DNA from: an uncultured Prochlorococcus sp.
GTDB taxonomy: Bacteria; Cyanobacteriota; Cyanobacteriia; PCC-6307; Cyanobiaceae
Length of the DNA: 64,000 bases
Direction: 5' to 3'
NCBI GenBank assembly: GCA_902525075.1
Contig: CABZFV010000001.1
Location: 62,001-126,000, forward strand
Positions 29,156-38,972 of the stretch are shown one piece after another. A program made the translations under genes and the position numbers. A model generated the notes under the pieces. It did not search any database. It saw only the letters and a list, made by a program, of their open reading frames with translations, and had not been told where the DNA came from. Position 1 is the stretch's first letter. Each line of letters begins with the position of its first letter.

Positions 29156-29518
29156 TCAGCGAGGTAATTTTTTATTTTCACTAATTTTTTTTAGTTCTTC
29201 CAAATTTGAGGGGGGAGATTGTGGTTTTGTTAAAATTACTGAAGAAGATTTAATCAAAGTTTGACATGCAAGTCGCCAATTTTCTGGTCTATTTTTTAGT
29301 TTTTCTTCTTCAACGGATGTAAGAGGGCTTAAAGAATTTTTGTTTCCACCTTCAACTGAAATAAAACAAGTGCTACATTGTCCTGCCCCGCCGCAATTTC
29401 CTAAGATACCTTTTAAACCATAAAGTTGTAAGTTTTCTTTCATTATTAACTCCCTTAAATTTTCTCCAGGATTACATTGGACTTCTAAATCCTCTCGGAT
29501 AAATCTGATAATTGCCAT
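29156..29518 (-). CDS. 2Fe-2S ferredoxin-like protein, 120 aa
   Basis: A plant-type 2Fe-2S domain has its four ligands at Cys42, Cys48, Cys51 and Cys85 (GNCGGAGQCSTCF, then RLACQT). The second ligand is six residues after the first, rather than the five seen in classical PetF, and this places it in the bacterial-type or low-potential ferredoxin branch. A 30-residue Pro/Lys-rich tail extends beyond the cluster domain. It lies between psbB (divergent) and psbM, which suggests a role at PSII or in its assembly, though this is inference. ATG start. Confidence 0.88.
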   Translation of the reverse strand: MAIIRFIREDLEVQCNPGENLRELIMKENLQLYGLKGILGNCGGAGQCSTCFISVEGGNKNSLSPLTSVEEEKLKNRPENWRLACQTLIKSSSVILTKPQSPPSNLEELKKISENKKLPR

Positions 29519-29741
29519 TTTTTTTTGTTATTTTTATTATTTTGGCGTTTTACTTTGAGAATTGTGACCAAAATATTAACAATATTTAGCCAAAAATTCC
29601 TTGTAAACTCAGTCCTGCAAACTGATTTACCCAATTTTTGCAAGAAAATAAATTTATTTACAAAAATCCCTCAAAGCCTAAAAAACCCTTACTATCGTGA
29701 TGTTTAGCTGTTTACTCAGCATAGTTACTAGAAATTAACCG

Positions 29742-31265
29742 ATGGGATTGCCTTGGTATCGAGTTCACACGGTAGTTATTAATGACCCAGGTCGACTACT
29801 CGCTGTGCATCTTATGCATACTGCATTATTAGCCGGCTGGGCCGGTTCTATGGCTCTTTATGAATTAGCCATTTTTGATCCTTCTGATGCTGTTCTCAAT
29901 CCAATGTGGAGACAGGGGATGTACGTTATGCCTTTCATGGCAAGACTTGGTATCACAAGTAGTTGGAATGGATGGGATATTACGGGTGCAACAGGAGTTG
30001 ATCCTGGATTCTGGAGTTTTGAAGGTGTTGCAGCAGCACACATAGTATTTAGTGGGCTATTGATGTTGGCTTCCATTTGGCACTGGACATACTGGGATTT
30101 GGATCTATGGGAAGATTCAAGAACTGGAGAGCCTGCTCTTGATTTGCCAAGAATATTCGGAATTCACCTTCTCTTAGCTGGACTTACATGCTTTGGTTTT
30201 GGAGCTTTTCATTGTGCAAATGTAGGGATCTGGGTTTCTGATCCTTATGGTTTAACCGGTCATGTAGAGCCTGTAGCCCCTTCCTGGGGTGTAGAAGGAT
30301 TTAACCCCTTTAATCCAGGAGGAATTGTTGCGAATCATATTGCTGCTGGACTTATGGGGATTATTGGGGGGATTTTCCACATTACCAATAGACCAGGAGA
30401 AAGACTTTATAGAGCATTAAAACTTGGAAGTCTTGAAGGAGTTCTAGCTAGTGCTTTAGCAGCTGTTTTATTTGTTTCTTTCGTTGTTGCAGGAACAATG
30501 TGGTACGGTTCAGCGACTACTCCAGTCGAATTATTTGGTCCTACCAGATATCAATGGGATTCCGGCTATTTCAAGACTGAAATTAATAGAAGGGTTCAAG
30601 CTGCGATAGATGATGGTGCCACTAAAGAAGAGGCATATGCATCTATTCCAGAAAAACTAGCCTTCTACGATTATGTTGGTAATAGTCCTGCAAAAGGAGG
30701 ACTATTCAGAGTTGGGGCTCTCGTTAATGGAGACGGCTTACCAACTGGTTGGCAAGGACATATTTCTTTCCAGGACAAAGAAGGTAACGAGTTAGAAGTT
30801 AGAAGAATACCTAATTTCTTTGAAAACTTTCCTGTCATTCTTGAAGACAAAGAGGGTAATGTAAGGGCAGATATTCCTTTTAGAAGAGCTGAAGCAAAGT
30901 ATTCATTTGAACAGACTGGAATTACTGCAACTATCTATGGTGGAGATCTTAATGGTCAAACATTTACTGATCCTGCTGTAGTTAAAAGACTAGCTAGAAA
31001 GGCTCAACTTGGAGAAGCATTCAAGTTTGACAGAGAGACTTATAAATCCGACGGTGTATTCCGAAGCTCACCAAGAGCATGGTTTACATATGCACATTTA
31101 TGTTTCGGATTGCTATTCTTGTTTGGCCACTGGTGGCACGCTTCAAGAACTCTTTATAGAAATTCCTTTGCTGGTATCGATGCTGAGATTGGCGACCAAG
31201 TTGAATTTGGTTTATTCAAGAAGCTTGGCGACGAAACCACAAGAAGAATCCCAGGAAGGGTTTAA
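29742..31265 (+). CDS. psbB: photosystem II CP47 chlorophyll apoprotein
   Basis: CP47 is the core antenna of PSII and binds about 16 chlorophylls. The N-terminus [20 protein letters not shown] is diagnostic. Six membrane helices and the large luminal loop between helices 5 and 6 are evident. The protein is 507 residues, the standard size. psbT follows after 23 bases, and a terminator ends the unit. A -10-like TACTAT sits near 29691, about 50 bases before the ATG. Confidence 0.99.
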   Translation: MGLPWYRVHTVVINDPGRLLAVHLMHTALLAGWAGSMALYELAIFDPSDAVLNPMWRQGMYVMPFMARLGITSSWNGWDITGATGVDPGFWSFEGVAAAHIVFSGLLMLASIWHWTYWDLDLWEDSRTGEPALDLPRIFGIHLLLAGLTCFGFGAFHCANVGIWVSDPYGLTGHVEPVAPSWGVEGFNPFNPGGIVANHIAAGLMGIIGGIFHITNRPGERLYRALKLGSLEGVLASALAAVLFVSFVVAGTMWYGSATTPVELFGPTRYQWDSGYFKTEINRRVQAAIDDGATKEEAYASIPEKLAFYDYVGNSPAKGGLFRVGALVNGDGLPTGWQGHISFQDKEGNELEVRRIPNFFENFPVILEDKEGNVRADIPFRRAEAKYSFEQTGITATIYGGDLNGQTFTDPAVVKRLARKAQLGEAFKFDRETYKSDGVFRSSPRAWFTYAHLCFGLLFLFGHWWHASRTLYRNSFAGIDAEIGDQVEFGLFKKLGDETTRRIPGRV

Positions 31266-31288
31266 ACTAAATTTTATTACTTAATCTT

Positions 31289-31387
31289 ATGGAAGCTTTC
31301 GCTTACGTTCTTATTCTAACTCTTGCAGTTGTTACTTTATTCTTTGCTGTCGCCTTTAGGGACCCACCTAAATTTGATAGAAAATGA
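31289..31387 (+). CDS. psbT: photosystem II protein T
   Basis: PsbT is a one-helix subunit next to CP47 that aids recovery of PSII after photodamage. The 32-residue protein reads [20 protein letters not shown] and continues to the conserved FRDPPK end. It starts 23 bases after psbB and belongs to the same transcript. Confidence 0.97.
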   Translation: MEAFAYVLILTLAVVTLFFAVAFRDPPKFDRK

Positions 31388-31393
31388 ACCAAG

Positions 31394-31424
31394 AAAAAAA
31401 ACCTCCTTAACAAGAGGTTTTTTT
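31394..31424 (+). terminator. psbB-psbT terminator
   Basis: The hairpin has arms 31394-31404 (A-run then CCTC) and 31413-31423 (GAGG then T-run), closing an eight-base loop. It lies seven bases after the psbT stop. This is a typical intrinsic terminator. Confidence 0.88.
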
Positions 31425-31485
31425 TACTTTTCATAATTAGAATATTACTCTACTATTAGAGTTGAAGTATATCTTATTTCACCAC

Positions 31486-31965
31486 ATGCAGTGTCCAACC
31501 TGTCAAAACACGGATAGCAGAGTTTTGGAATCAAGATCTGCTGATAGTGGGAAAAGTGTTCGAAGAAGGAGAGAGTGCTTAAATTGCAGTTTTAGATTTA
31601 CAACTTATGAAAGAGTAGAATCAATGCCAGTCTCAGTTATAAAGAAAGACGGCGGTCGAGAATTATTTGATAAACAAAAATTATTTACTGGTATATCAAG
31701 AGCATGCGAAAAGACCAACTTCAGTAGTGAAGCAATTATTAATTTCGTGGATGGAATTGAATCACAAATCGTTCAAGACTCTAATAAAGATATTAAATCT
31801 TCACAAATCGGAGAATTAATACTTAAAAATCTTAGGAAAGAAAACGAAGTCGCTTATATAAGATACGCCTCAGTTTACAGAAAATTTAATGGAGTAAAAG
31901 ATTTTATTTCTACTCTTGAATCTTTAAAGGGAAGTTCAAAAAACCAATTAGCATCAATTTCATAA
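31486..31965 (+). CDS. nrdR: transcriptional regulator NrdR
   Basis: NrdR represses ribonucleotide reductase genes in response to nucleotide levels. It has the N-terminal zinc ribbon (MQCPTCQN, then [19 protein letters not shown]) and the ATP-cone domain ([19 protein letters not shown]). I take ATG at 31486, which gives the usual 159 residues beginning MQCP. A TTG eight codons earlier would add residues not found in the family. Monocistronic, before rpsA. Confidence 0.95.
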   Translation: MQCPTCQNTDSRVLESRSADSGKSVRRRRECLNCSFRFTTYERVESMPVSVIKKDGGRELFDKQKLFTGISRACEKTNFSSEAIINFVDGIESQIVQDSNKDIKSSQIGELILKNLRKENEVAYIRYASVYRKFNGVKDFISTLESLKGSSKNQLASIS

Positions 31966-32074
31966 AATTCAGCATCTTAAAGTGTAGAATACATATCACA
32001 AATGTTTATTGCTATTGGTTTGCAGGCTAGTAGCATTCCTTTCTAACTACCTTAGGTAGTCTGCGATACAACAA

Positions 32075-33166
32075 ATGAACGAAAATTCTTCCCAAACCAT
32101 TAAAGAACTTTCTGAGGATCAAGAAATTAAAAATTCGTCTGAGTTAGATAATGATTCAGCATCTCAAAATGAGGAAGATTTATCATTCGAGAAGAGCGAT
32201 ATACCTTCAGCAGATTCTTCCTCTAGCAGAACAAATACGGATTTTGATAACGCAGGATTCACACAAGAAGAATTTGCATCACTTTTGGGCAAGTATGACT
32301 ATAATTTCAAGCCTGGCGATCTAGTTAAAGGTACAGTTTTTGCTTTAGAGCCCAAAGGGGCCATGATAGATATAGGGGCAAAAACAGCTGCTTTTATGCC
32401 TGTTCAGGAGGTTTCAATAAATAGAGTTGAAGGACTTAATGATGTTTTACAACCTTCAGAAAGTAGAGAATTTTTTATAATGAGCGAAGAAAATGAAGAT
32501 GGCCAATTAGCCCTCTCCATTAGAAGAATTGAATATCAAAGAGCATGGGAAAGGGTTAGACAACTCCAAAAAGAAGATGCAACTATATACTCTGAAGTTT
32601 TCGCAACAAATAGAGGAGGAGCTCTTGTTAGGGTAGAAGGCTTAAGAGGTTTTATTCCAGGCTCTCATATAAGTGCTAGAAAAATTAAAGATGACTTAGA
32701 AGGTGAATATTTGCCTTTAAAATTTCTTGAAGTTGATGAAGAGAGAAATAGATTAGTACTAAGTCATAGAAGAGCTTTGGTTGAGAAAAAAATGAACCGA
32801 CTTGAGGTAGGCGAAGTTGTTGTTGGTTCTGTAAAAGGTATTAAACCTTATGGAGCCTTTATTGATATTGGTGGAGTTAGTGGTCTATTACACATTTCTG
32901 AGATTAGTCATGAACATATTGAGACTCCTCATAATGTTTTAAATGTGAATGATCAAATGAAAGTTATGATAATTGACCTTGATTCAGAAAGAGGACGAAT
33001 TTCATTATCAACTAAAGCACTTGAACCTGAACCAGGCGATATGCTTACGGATCCTCAAAAAGTTTTTAGTAAAGCTGAAGAAATGGCTGCAAAATACAAA
33101 CAAATGTTATTTGAACAAACTGACGATAATGAAGAAATCCCCACAGCGTCAGCTGAAACAGTATAA
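32075..33166 (+). CDS. rpsA: 30S ribosomal protein S1
   Basis: S1 binds mRNA and helps its loading on the 30S subunit. After an acidic, Ser-rich N-terminal extension of about 75 residues, three S1 domains follow (starting near residues 79, 165 and 245; for example KPGDLVKGTVFALEPKGA and GSVKGIKPYGAFIDIGG). Three domains and 363 residues fit the shorter cyanobacterial and chloroplast S1. ATG start, between nrdR and metK. High expression is expected. Confidence 0.95.
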   Translation: MNENSSQTIKELSEDQEIKNSSELDNDSASQNEEDLSFEKSDIPSADSSSSRTNTDFDNAGFTQEEFASLLGKYDYNFKPGDLVKGTVFALEPKGAMIDIGAKTAAFMPVQEVSINRVEGLNDVLQPSESREFFIMSEENEDGQLALSIRRIEYQRAWERVRQLQKEDATIYSEVFATNRGGALVRVEGLRGFIPGSHISARKIKDDLEGEYLPLKFLEVDEERNRLVLSHRRALVEKKMNRLEVGEVVVGSVKGIKPYGAFIDIGGVSGLLHISEISHEHIETPHNVLNVNDQMKVMIIDLDSERGRISLSTKALEPEPGDMLTDPQKVFSKAEEMAAKYKQMLFEQTDDNEEIPTASAETV

Positions 33167-33303
33167 ATTTACTAATTTATTTTGTTTACTAATATCAGAA
33201 TTTAAATCTCATTATTCGCCTAGAAGTATTATTTAATTTACAATAATTGATTTGTAAAGATAATCTAATTTAGGATAAAGTCAAATTTCAAAATTATTTA
33301 TAA

Positions 33304-34542
33304 ATGAGTGATTTCATTTTCACTTCGGAATCCGTTACTGAAGGTCATCCTGACAAAATATGTGATCAAATTAGCGACGCTGTTTTAGATGCTCTATTGA
33401 CAGAAGATCCAGAAAGCAGAGTTGCATGCGAAACTGTCGTTAATACGGGTCTTTGTTTACTTACTGGAGAAATAACTTCAAAAGCAAAAGTCGATTACAT
33501 AAAACTTGTTAGAAATGTAATTAAAGAAATTGGCTATGAAGGCTATAGAGCAGGTGGTTTTGACGCAAATAGTTGTGCTGTTTTAGTAGCACTTGACGAA
33601 CAATCACCGGATATTTCTCAAGGAGTAAACGAGGCAGATGATGTTAACGATGATTTGGAAGATAATACCGGAGCTGGTGACCAAGGCATAATGTTCGGCT
33701 ATGCATGCGATGAGACGCCTGAATTAATGCCCTTACCGATCAGCTTAGCTCATAGATTAGCCATTCAACTTGCCAAAGTGAGGCATGAAGAAGTCCTTAA
33801 TTATCTACTCCCTGATGGCAAAACTCAAGTAAGCATTGATTACGAAAAAGGTTTACCAGTCTCTATTAATACAATTTTAATTTCAACTCAACATAATCCT
33901 GAGATAGATGGAATAACAAATGAGGAAGAAATTCGTCAAAGAATAAAAGAAGATTTATGGAGGCATGTTGTAATTCCTGCTACTGAAGATTTAGTAATCA
34001 AACCAAGCATTAGCAAAACAAGATTTCTAGTAAACCCCACTGGAAAATTTGTCGTAGGAGGGCCCCAAGGAGATGCGGGGCTCACTGGCAGAAAAATTAT
34101 TGTAGACACTTATGGCGGATATGCAAGACACGGAGGAGGGGCATTTTCTGGTAAAGATCCCACAAAAGTAGACAGATCAGCCGCTTATGCAGCACGTTAT
34201 GTAGCTAAAAGCATAGTTAAGGCGAAATTGGCAAAAAAAGCCGAAGTACAATTAAGTTATGCAATTGGAGTAGCAAAACCAATTTCCATACTTGTGGATA
34301 CTTTTGATACAGGTGTTATTTCACAAGCTAATTTGACTGAGCTAATTAAAAAGCACTTTGATTTAAGACCCGCAGCAATTATAAAAGAATTTAACTTAAG
34401 AAATCTACCCAAGAAAATGGGAGGCAAATTTTTTAGAAATACTGCATCCTACGGACATTTTGGGAGAAGAGATCTTGAGCTCCCATGGGAAAATGTAGAA
34501 GAAAAAGCAGCCCAATTAGCAGAGGCTTCCAAGATTTTTTAA
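33304..34542 (+). CDS. metK: S-adenosylmethionine synthetase
   Basis: MetK makes S-adenosylmethionine from methionine and ATP. The signature hexapeptide GAGDQG and the P-loop-like [16 protein letters not shown] are present. The N-terminus [20 protein letters not shown] (partial) is diagnostic. 412 residues, ATG start. I looked for a riboswitch in the 137-base upstream gap and saw none. The sugar kinase begins 16 bases after its stop. Confidence 0.98.
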   Translation: MSDFIFTSESVTEGHPDKICDQISDAVLDALLTEDPESRVACETVVNTGLCLLTGEITSKAKVDYIKLVRNVIKEIGYEGYRAGGFDANSCAVLVALDEQSPDISQGVNEADDVNDDLEDNTGAGDQGIMFGYACDETPELMPLPISLAHRLAIQLAKVRHEEVLNYLLPDGKTQVSIDYEKGLPVSINTILISTQHNPEIDGITNEEEIRQRIKEDLWRHVVIPATEDLVIKPSISKTRFLVNPTGKFVVGGPQGDAGLTGRKIIVDTYGGYARHGGGAFSGKDPTKVDRSAAYAARYVAKSIVKAKLAKKAEVQLSYAIGVAKPISILVDTFDTGVISQANLTELIKKHFDLRPAAIIKEFNLRNLPKKMGGKFFRNTASYGHFGRRDLELPWENVEEKAAQLAEASKIF

Positions 34543-34557
34543 TAAAATATTTTTTCT

Positions 34558-35787
34558 ATGCCTGAAAATTTTTATGGAGGGTTAGATTTTGGAACCAGTG
34601 GTGCAAGAATATCAATAATTAATTTTCACAAGAAATTAGTATATTCAGATTCAGTATCTTATTCATACAGCTTTAAAAATCCAAATTCTTGGATCAATTC
34701 TTGTGAGAATCTCTTGGCTAGTTTACCTTTTGAAATTAAAATTAACCTTAATAAATTGGCTATCTCCGGAACCTCAGGAACTTTAATAGCATCAAATTTG
34801 GAAGGAGAGCCCCTAGGAGAAGCAATACCATATGACCAAGCATGTAGCGAAAATAAGATCCTTCTTGAATCCTTAACTTATGGAGAAGATCATCTGAGAA
34901 CTCCATACAGTAGTCTTGCTAAAGCATTAAAACTAATTAATGAATATGGGACAAATATACTTTTACGTCATCAATCTGATTGGATCACTGGTTGGTTTTT
35001 AAAAGATTGGACTCATGGAGAAGAAGGTAATAATCTTAAACTTGGTTGGGATCTAAAAAAGGAATCATGGCCAAAAAGCTATCTCAATACTTCATGGCAA
35101 AAATGCTTACCGCAAATAATAAAAAGTGGAAAAATTCTTGGGCAAGTGAATTTTGATTTAGCAGAGAGATTTCAATTGAACAAAAAATTAATATTAATCT
35201 CAGGCACCACTGACTCTAATGCAGGTTTAATAGCTGCAGATTTAGGTAAAAAAGATGGTCTCACAGTTTTAGGAACAACTATTGTAGTTAAAAAAATTAT
35301 TGATAACCCTATAAAAAAACAAGGAATTACAATTCATAGAGTAAACGGCGATTGGGTATGTGGAGGAGCATCAAATTCAGGTTGCGGTATCTTGTCTCAG
35401 TTCTTTTCTGATTTAGAAATAAAGGAGCTCAGTAGGCAAATTAATCCATCGAAAAAAACTTCTTTAAATCTTTTACCTCTTAATAGTAAAGGAGAAAGAT
35501 TTCCTGTTAATAATGCTAATTTAGAGCCGATACTTGATCCAAGGCCAGTAAGCGACTCACTTTATTTACATGCATTATTCGAGGGGCTAGCCAAGATCGA
35601 ATTAAAAGGATGGGAAAAACTAGGCGAACTAACAGGTTCACTTCCAAAAAAAATTATTACTATTGGTGGTGGTTCAAAAAACCCACAATGGAGGAAAATA
35701 AGGGAGAAAATAATCGATATACCAATAGTTTCATGCAAAAAAACTACTTCATTTGGCACTGCCTTATTAGCGATTAATGCAAAATAA
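34558..35787 (+). CDS. FGGY-family carbohydrate kinase
   Basis: The fold is that of the FGGY sugar kinases (xylulokinase/ribulokinase group): N-terminal FYGGLDFGTSGARISI with the phosphate-binding Gly-Thr-Ser, and C-terminal ITIGGGSKNPQWRKIR. At 409 residues it is shorter than xylulokinase (about 480) and resembles the cyanobacterial/plant pseudo-xylulokinase group that phosphorylates D-ribulose. The substrate is inferred. ATG start, 16 bases after metK, so probably in one transcript. Confidence 0.8.
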   Translation: MPENFYGGLDFGTSGARISIINFHKKLVYSDSVSYSYSFKNPNSWINSCENLLASLPFEIKINLNKLAISGTSGTLIASNLEGEPLGEAIPYDQACSENKILLESLTYGEDHLRTPYSSLAKALKLINEYGTNILLRHQSDWITGWFLKDWTHGEEGNNLKLGWDLKKESWPKSYLNTSWQKCLPQIIKSGKILGQVNFDLAERFQLNKKLILISGTTDSNAGLIAADLGKKDGLTVLGTTIVVKKIIDNPIKKQGITIHRVNGDWVCGGASNSGCGILSQFFSDLEIKELSRQINPSKKTSLNLLPLNSKGERFPVNNANLEPILDPRPVSDSLYLHALFEGLAKIELKGWEKLGELTGSLPKKIITIGGGSKNPQWRKIREKIIDIPIVSCKKTTSFGTALLAINAK

Positions 35788-35877
35788 TAGTTTTTGGGAT
35801 ATTTGATGAAGATATAAAATTTTTGATGAAAAGGGTTTCACAAACTACACATCGTAATTTAAAGTATATAGGTTAGA

Positions 35878-35950
35878 GCCGGGATAGCTCAGTTGGTAGA
35901 GCAGGCGACTGAAAATCGCCGTGTCCCCAGTTCAAATCTGGGTCCTGGCA
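35878..35950 (+). tRNA. trnF: tRNA-Phe (GAA anticodon)
   Basis: The 73-base cloverleaf starts GCCGGGATAGCTCAGTTGGT. The anticodon stem GGCGA/TCGCC closes a CTGAAAA loop, anticodon GAA. CCA is not encoded. An intrinsic terminator follows at once. Confidence 0.97.
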
Positions 35951-35955
35951 CCTTT

Positions 35956-35980
35956 AAAACCCTGTCATAGACAGGGTTTT
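35956..35980 (+). terminator. tRNA-Phe terminator
   Basis: A perfect 11-bp stem (35956-35966 and 35970-35980) with a three-base loop ATA is flanked by A and T runs. It starts six bases after the tRNA end. It could also serve the minus-strand gene that stops at 36045. Confidence 0.85.
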
Positions 35981-36044
35981 ATATTTTATAGGCATGTAGG
36001 GACTTAATTTTTATTTTTATTTAATTTTTACAATTCAAAATTTT

Positions 36045-36464
36045 TTAGTTTTCTACTCTGCAAACTTGACCTATAACACCCAAAATTAGCTCATCTCCGT
36101 TTGGATCTTGCCAATCAGCGAAATCATTGAAATTACTATTTATTTCATCAGTAGAGACATCAACGTCTCTGAATGATTTTTCAAAACAATTTATGTCCAT
36201 TGTATAAAAAATATCCTTTGTAATTTCACTTTTCGTTTTGGGAATAAATTTACTCAATATTCTCACAGACCCGTCTTTATTCCTTTTTATACTTTGCCTA
36301 TCCCACAACTGTTGACCATATTCACTTGTAGGGACTCCAACCCATTCATGAGTTAAAGCATCTGATTTTTTTATTGAAATACAAAAGGAAATAATAATAG
36401 AAAGGGCTAAATAAATGATATTTCTAAAAAATATTGAATTGAATTTATTCTTAGAATCAATCAT
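36045..36464 (-). CDS. secreted protein, CNP1/surface-adhesin-like
   Basis: The N-terminus carries a signal peptide (IIYLALSIIISFCISIKKSDA, given here up to the probable cleavage region). The mature domain has the pattern WVGVPTSEYGQQLWDRQSI, then RNKDGSVRILSKFIPK, then TMDINCFEKSFRDV, with two Cys. This pattern of a Trp, a DxxSI core and a late DC resembles small periplasmic domains of the CNP1-like/surface-adhesin E type. That link is tentative. ATG start; isolated on the minus strand. No function can be given. Confidence 0.6.
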   Translation of the reverse strand: MIDSKNKFNSIFFRNIIYLALSIIISFCISIKKSDALTHEWVGVPTSEYGQQLWDRQSIKRNKDGSVRILSKFIPKTKSEITKDIFYTMDINCFEKSFRDVDVSTDEINSNFNDFADWQDPNGDELILGVIGQVCRVEN

Positions 36465-36609
36465 GACTATATATGGAGTACAAAAATATTTTATGGGGGA
36501 AATATTATATTAAAAATTTGTAAAAAATTTTATTGATTAGTATTTCTATTATAGATACAATCAAATATTAAATTAAGAATTTACTTCCAATAAATTTATA
36601 AGAAAAATA

Positions 36610-37245
36610 ATGAATAAGATACAGAAATTTCTCTCAGTAGTTTTTTTCATTGCAATATTTGTTGTATTGATTTATTTAATCCAAAATTATGGGATTGAAC
36701 CTTTAAGGAACAAAATAGAAAGTATGGGGATTTGGGCTCCTTTTGGAATATTCATCCTTAGAGGAGTAAGTATTATTTTACCTGCCCTTCCAAGTTCTGC
36801 TTATTCTCTTCTGGCTGGTTCATTACTAGGATTTCAAAAGGGTTACATGACTATAATCTTTTCTGATATTGTTTTTTGCCAAGCTGCTTTCTTTATTGCG
36901 AGAAATTATGGTCGGGCTCCTGTACGTAATTTAGTAGGCCCAAAAGCAATGCAAAAGATTGAAAGTTTTAATCAAAACCAGCTAGAAGAAAATTTCTTTC
37001 TTATGACAGGTCTACTAATGACTGGCCTTTTTGATTTTCTAAGCTACGCAATTGGTATTGGAGGAACTCGCTGGAAAATATTTACTCCTGCATTATTAAT
37101 AAGTCTTCTAATCAGTGACTCTATTCTTGTAGCAGTAGGAGCTGGAGTTAGCCAGGGAGCAGGATTATTTCTAGGGATTGCTCTATTGGGAATGTTTGCT
37201 TTGGCGACAATTTCAGGATTGGCAAAAAATAAAATACCTAAATAA
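36610..37245 (+). CDS. VTT/TVP38-family membrane protein
   Basis: This is a 211-residue membrane protein with the VTT (DedA/TMEM64) domain: a first helix (residues about 8-27), then APFGIFILRGVSIILPALPS, SAYSLLAGSLLGFQKG, and a later GGTRWKIFTPALLI. Family members act in membrane lipid distribution (for example as lipid scramblases) or in proton-dependent transport. ATG start. The next frame starts 117 bases on. No neighbour hints at a substrate. Confidence 0.85.
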   Translation: MNKIQKFLSVVFFIAIFVVLIYLIQNYGIEPLRNKIESMGIWAPFGIFILRGVSIILPALPSSAYSLLAGSLLGFQKGYMTIIFSDIVFCQAAFFIARNYGRAPVRNLVGPKAMQKIESFNQNQLEENFFLMTGLLMTGLFDFLSYAIGIGGTRWKIFTPALLISLLISDSILVAVGAGVSQGAGLFLGIALLGMFALATISGLAKNKIPK

Positions 37246-37362
37246 CAAAACAGTTGATAATTCTGTAATCAAAGAAGAAAGATATGACATTTTCGCAAAC
37301 AATAACTATATAAATAATGATTCATGCAAGAATAGAAGTCGATTAATTTTTAAAGTTATTAG

Positions 37363-37542
37363 ATGACTCCATTTAGACCAACTTCATATGATCGCCCTGG
37401 AGAACAAATATCAACTACTCCTTCTGGATTAAAAGTAACTTCTGCAAAGAGATTAATGGTGGATTCAATGGTAAGAATGATACAAAAAGCAGAAAATCAT
37501 TCCGTAGAAGATAAACTTGACGAAGAATCTAACAAAAATTAA
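37363..37542 (+). CDS. hypothetical protein upstream of cpeS, 59 aa
   Basis: This ATG-started 59-residue frame is soluble. It has a Pro/Ser/Thr-rich head ([17 protein letters not shown]), an amphipathic helix ([17 protein letters not shown]) and an acidic end. Its last 26 bases overlap the TTG start of cpeS in another frame, which suggests coupled translation. Codon and residue balance look real. I know of no family. The position makes it a candidate accessory of the CpeS/CpeB pair. Confidence 0.6.
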   Translation: MTPFRPTSYDRPGEQISTTPSGLKVTSAKRLMVDSMVRMIQKAENHSVEDKLDEESNKN

Positions 37543-38068
37543 TCAATTCATTGATAAAAGTATAGGAGAGTGGAAATCTATTAGAAGTACTCACACTTTA
37601 GCTTTTCAGGAATTTGAAAACTCAACTAGTAAAATACATATAAAACATATCAACAAAAAAAATATAAAAGTCGTTGAAATTTTTAACAATTATAAATTTA
37701 GTTTAAACCTTGAGAGCATAGCCATTTCTATAAACTGGCAGGCTATTAGTGATTGGGACAATGATGATATCAGTGAGGGAGATGCAACTATTCTGATTTT
37801 TTTACCCAAAGATGAAAATTCAGGAAATGTTTTAAGAAATAAAGGTTATGCAGAATCCTTGATTTCATCATCTAATTATTTTGTTGATGAACAAAATAAT
37901 TTACACATTAAAACTATTTATAAATTAACAGTTTCAGAAGAAAGAATTTCCTTTTTATCCACTCATATAAGATCGAGATTTTCTACTATTAGAAATCTGG
38001 AAAATAACTCAGTTATACAGACTTCCCATACTTCAGAGATAAGGAATTTAGCTAGTTTAAAAGATTAA
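37517..38068 (+). CDS. cpeS: phycobiliprotein lyase CpeS
   Basis: CpeS is a lipocalin-like lyase that attaches phycoerythrobilin to Cys82 of phycoerythrin beta. Family motifs seen are [45 protein letters not shown] and [15 protein letters not shown]. The length of 183 residues is normal. The start is TTG at 37517, within the end of the 59-residue frame. It converges on cpeB with a 17-base overlap of the two 3' ends. In Prochlorococcus MED4 the protein is an established Cys82-specific lyase. Confidence 0.9.
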   Translation: MTKNLTKINQFIDKSIGEWKSIRSTHTLAFQEFENSTSKIHIKHINKKNIKVVEIFNNYKFSLNLESIAISINWQAISDWDNDDISEGDATILIFLPKDENSGNVLRNKGYAESLISSSNYFVDEQNNLHIKTIYKLTVSEERISFLSTHIRSRFSTIRNLENNSVIQTSHTSEIRNLASLKD

Positions 38069-38564
38069 TTATTCTTTCAAATTGAAACTCTGTTTCAGAT
38101 ATTAATTTAGGAAGAAAGCCTTTTTTTCCGCGCATATTATTAACTGTTGAATTCAAATCAGAGATAGTTGCATCTCGCATTAATTCAAAAACCCTTCTTG
38201 CATTCCTTAAAGGTACCCCTAGAGCAAGGTAAGTATTTTTAAGATCCTTCAAACAACTTTTTTCTAAAACTGATTCGTCATTAGAAATTAAAAGATAAGC
38301 AACAATCCTTAGGATTATTTCTCCATCTCTTAAACAAACGGACATCTTGTTAGTTGTATTTAAAGATATTTTTGAATTAAGTGAATCTTGATTTTCGCAA
38401 ATCATTGCTGTTACAGCGTCTGCTGCGATTGCATGTGAATTATTGGTTATTGAGGTTATTGCATCTAATCTTGAGTTTGCACTATTGATAAATTCTTTTA
38501 TATTGCTTAAATCATTTAATTTCTTATCGGCTGACAATAGTTGATTATCCTTTGAAACTGACAT
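38052..38564 (-). CDS. cpeB: phycoerythrin beta subunit, degenerate
   Basis: Conserved globin-like phycobiliprotein segments are present: [32 protein letters not shown] and [15 protein letters not shown]. Of the bilin-attachment cysteines only the Cys82 equivalent remains (Cys77, in SVCLRDGE). The positions that hold Cys50, Cys61 and Cys165 in normal PE beta are replaced. No cpeA is adjacent. The protein cannot be a normal phycobilisome rod subunit; a light-sensing or minor role has been suggested for this lineage. ATG start. Confidence 0.92.
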   Translation of the reverse strand: MSVSKDNQLLSADKKLNDLSNIKEFINSANSRLDAITSITNNSHAIAADAVTAMICENQDSLNSKISLNTTNKMSVCLRDGEIILRIVAYLLISNDESVLEKSCLKDLKNTYLALGVPLRNARRVFELMRDATISDLNSTVNNMRGKKGFLPKLISETEFQFERIINLLN

Positions 38565-38743
38565 TCCTGAAGTAAAAATTTAAAGACCGATCTTAAGAAT
38601 AATACAAAGCTAGTAAAAACAATACAATTTCATACTTAACGCAACGCTTCTTAATTAATAACTTCATTCCAAAGTGATAGTTGAAATAATTCAAATAAAA
38701 AATTTTTTTCCGCTAATATAAAAATTACAGCTTTAATAAAGTT

Positions 38744-38950
38744 TTGGATCAACAGGATTTAAAATTATCAAAGAAACTTATTTCCTCATATAAAAAGAGA
38801 TTGGAAAAAGAAATTCTAGACAGAAGTATTAAATTAAAGATGCCTCAAAATAAATTTGAAGAAATAATTAACAACAATAATGAACTTTTAAATTTAAAAA
38901 AAGCTTTAGAAAATCTAGAAATGGAATCTGAATCTCATAATAAAGTCTGA
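38744..38950 (+). CDS. hypothetical coiled-coil protein, 68 aa
   Basis: A lysine/glutamate-rich small protein looks like a continuous helix (LISSYKKRLEKEILDRSIKL, then ELLNLKKALENLEMES). No family is recognised. The start is TTG at 38744. The gene ends 22 bases before uvrD and reads the same way, so it may be part of that transcript. Low sequence complexity limits what can be said. Confidence 0.5.
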   Translation: MDQQDLKLSKKLISSYKKRLEKEILDRSIKLKMPQNKFEEIINNNNELLNLKKALENLEMESESHNKV

Positions 38951-38972
38951 TTTTTGAAAAACCCTTCTAAAA

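Noticed and set aside
29525-29707. A 60-codon plus-strand frame upstream of psbB
   Set aside because: It has no homology or good start context, and lies in the psbB promoter/leader region.
33167-33303. Possible S-adenosylmethionine riboswitch before metK
   Set aside because: I looked for the conserved helices and loops and saw none in the 137-base gap.
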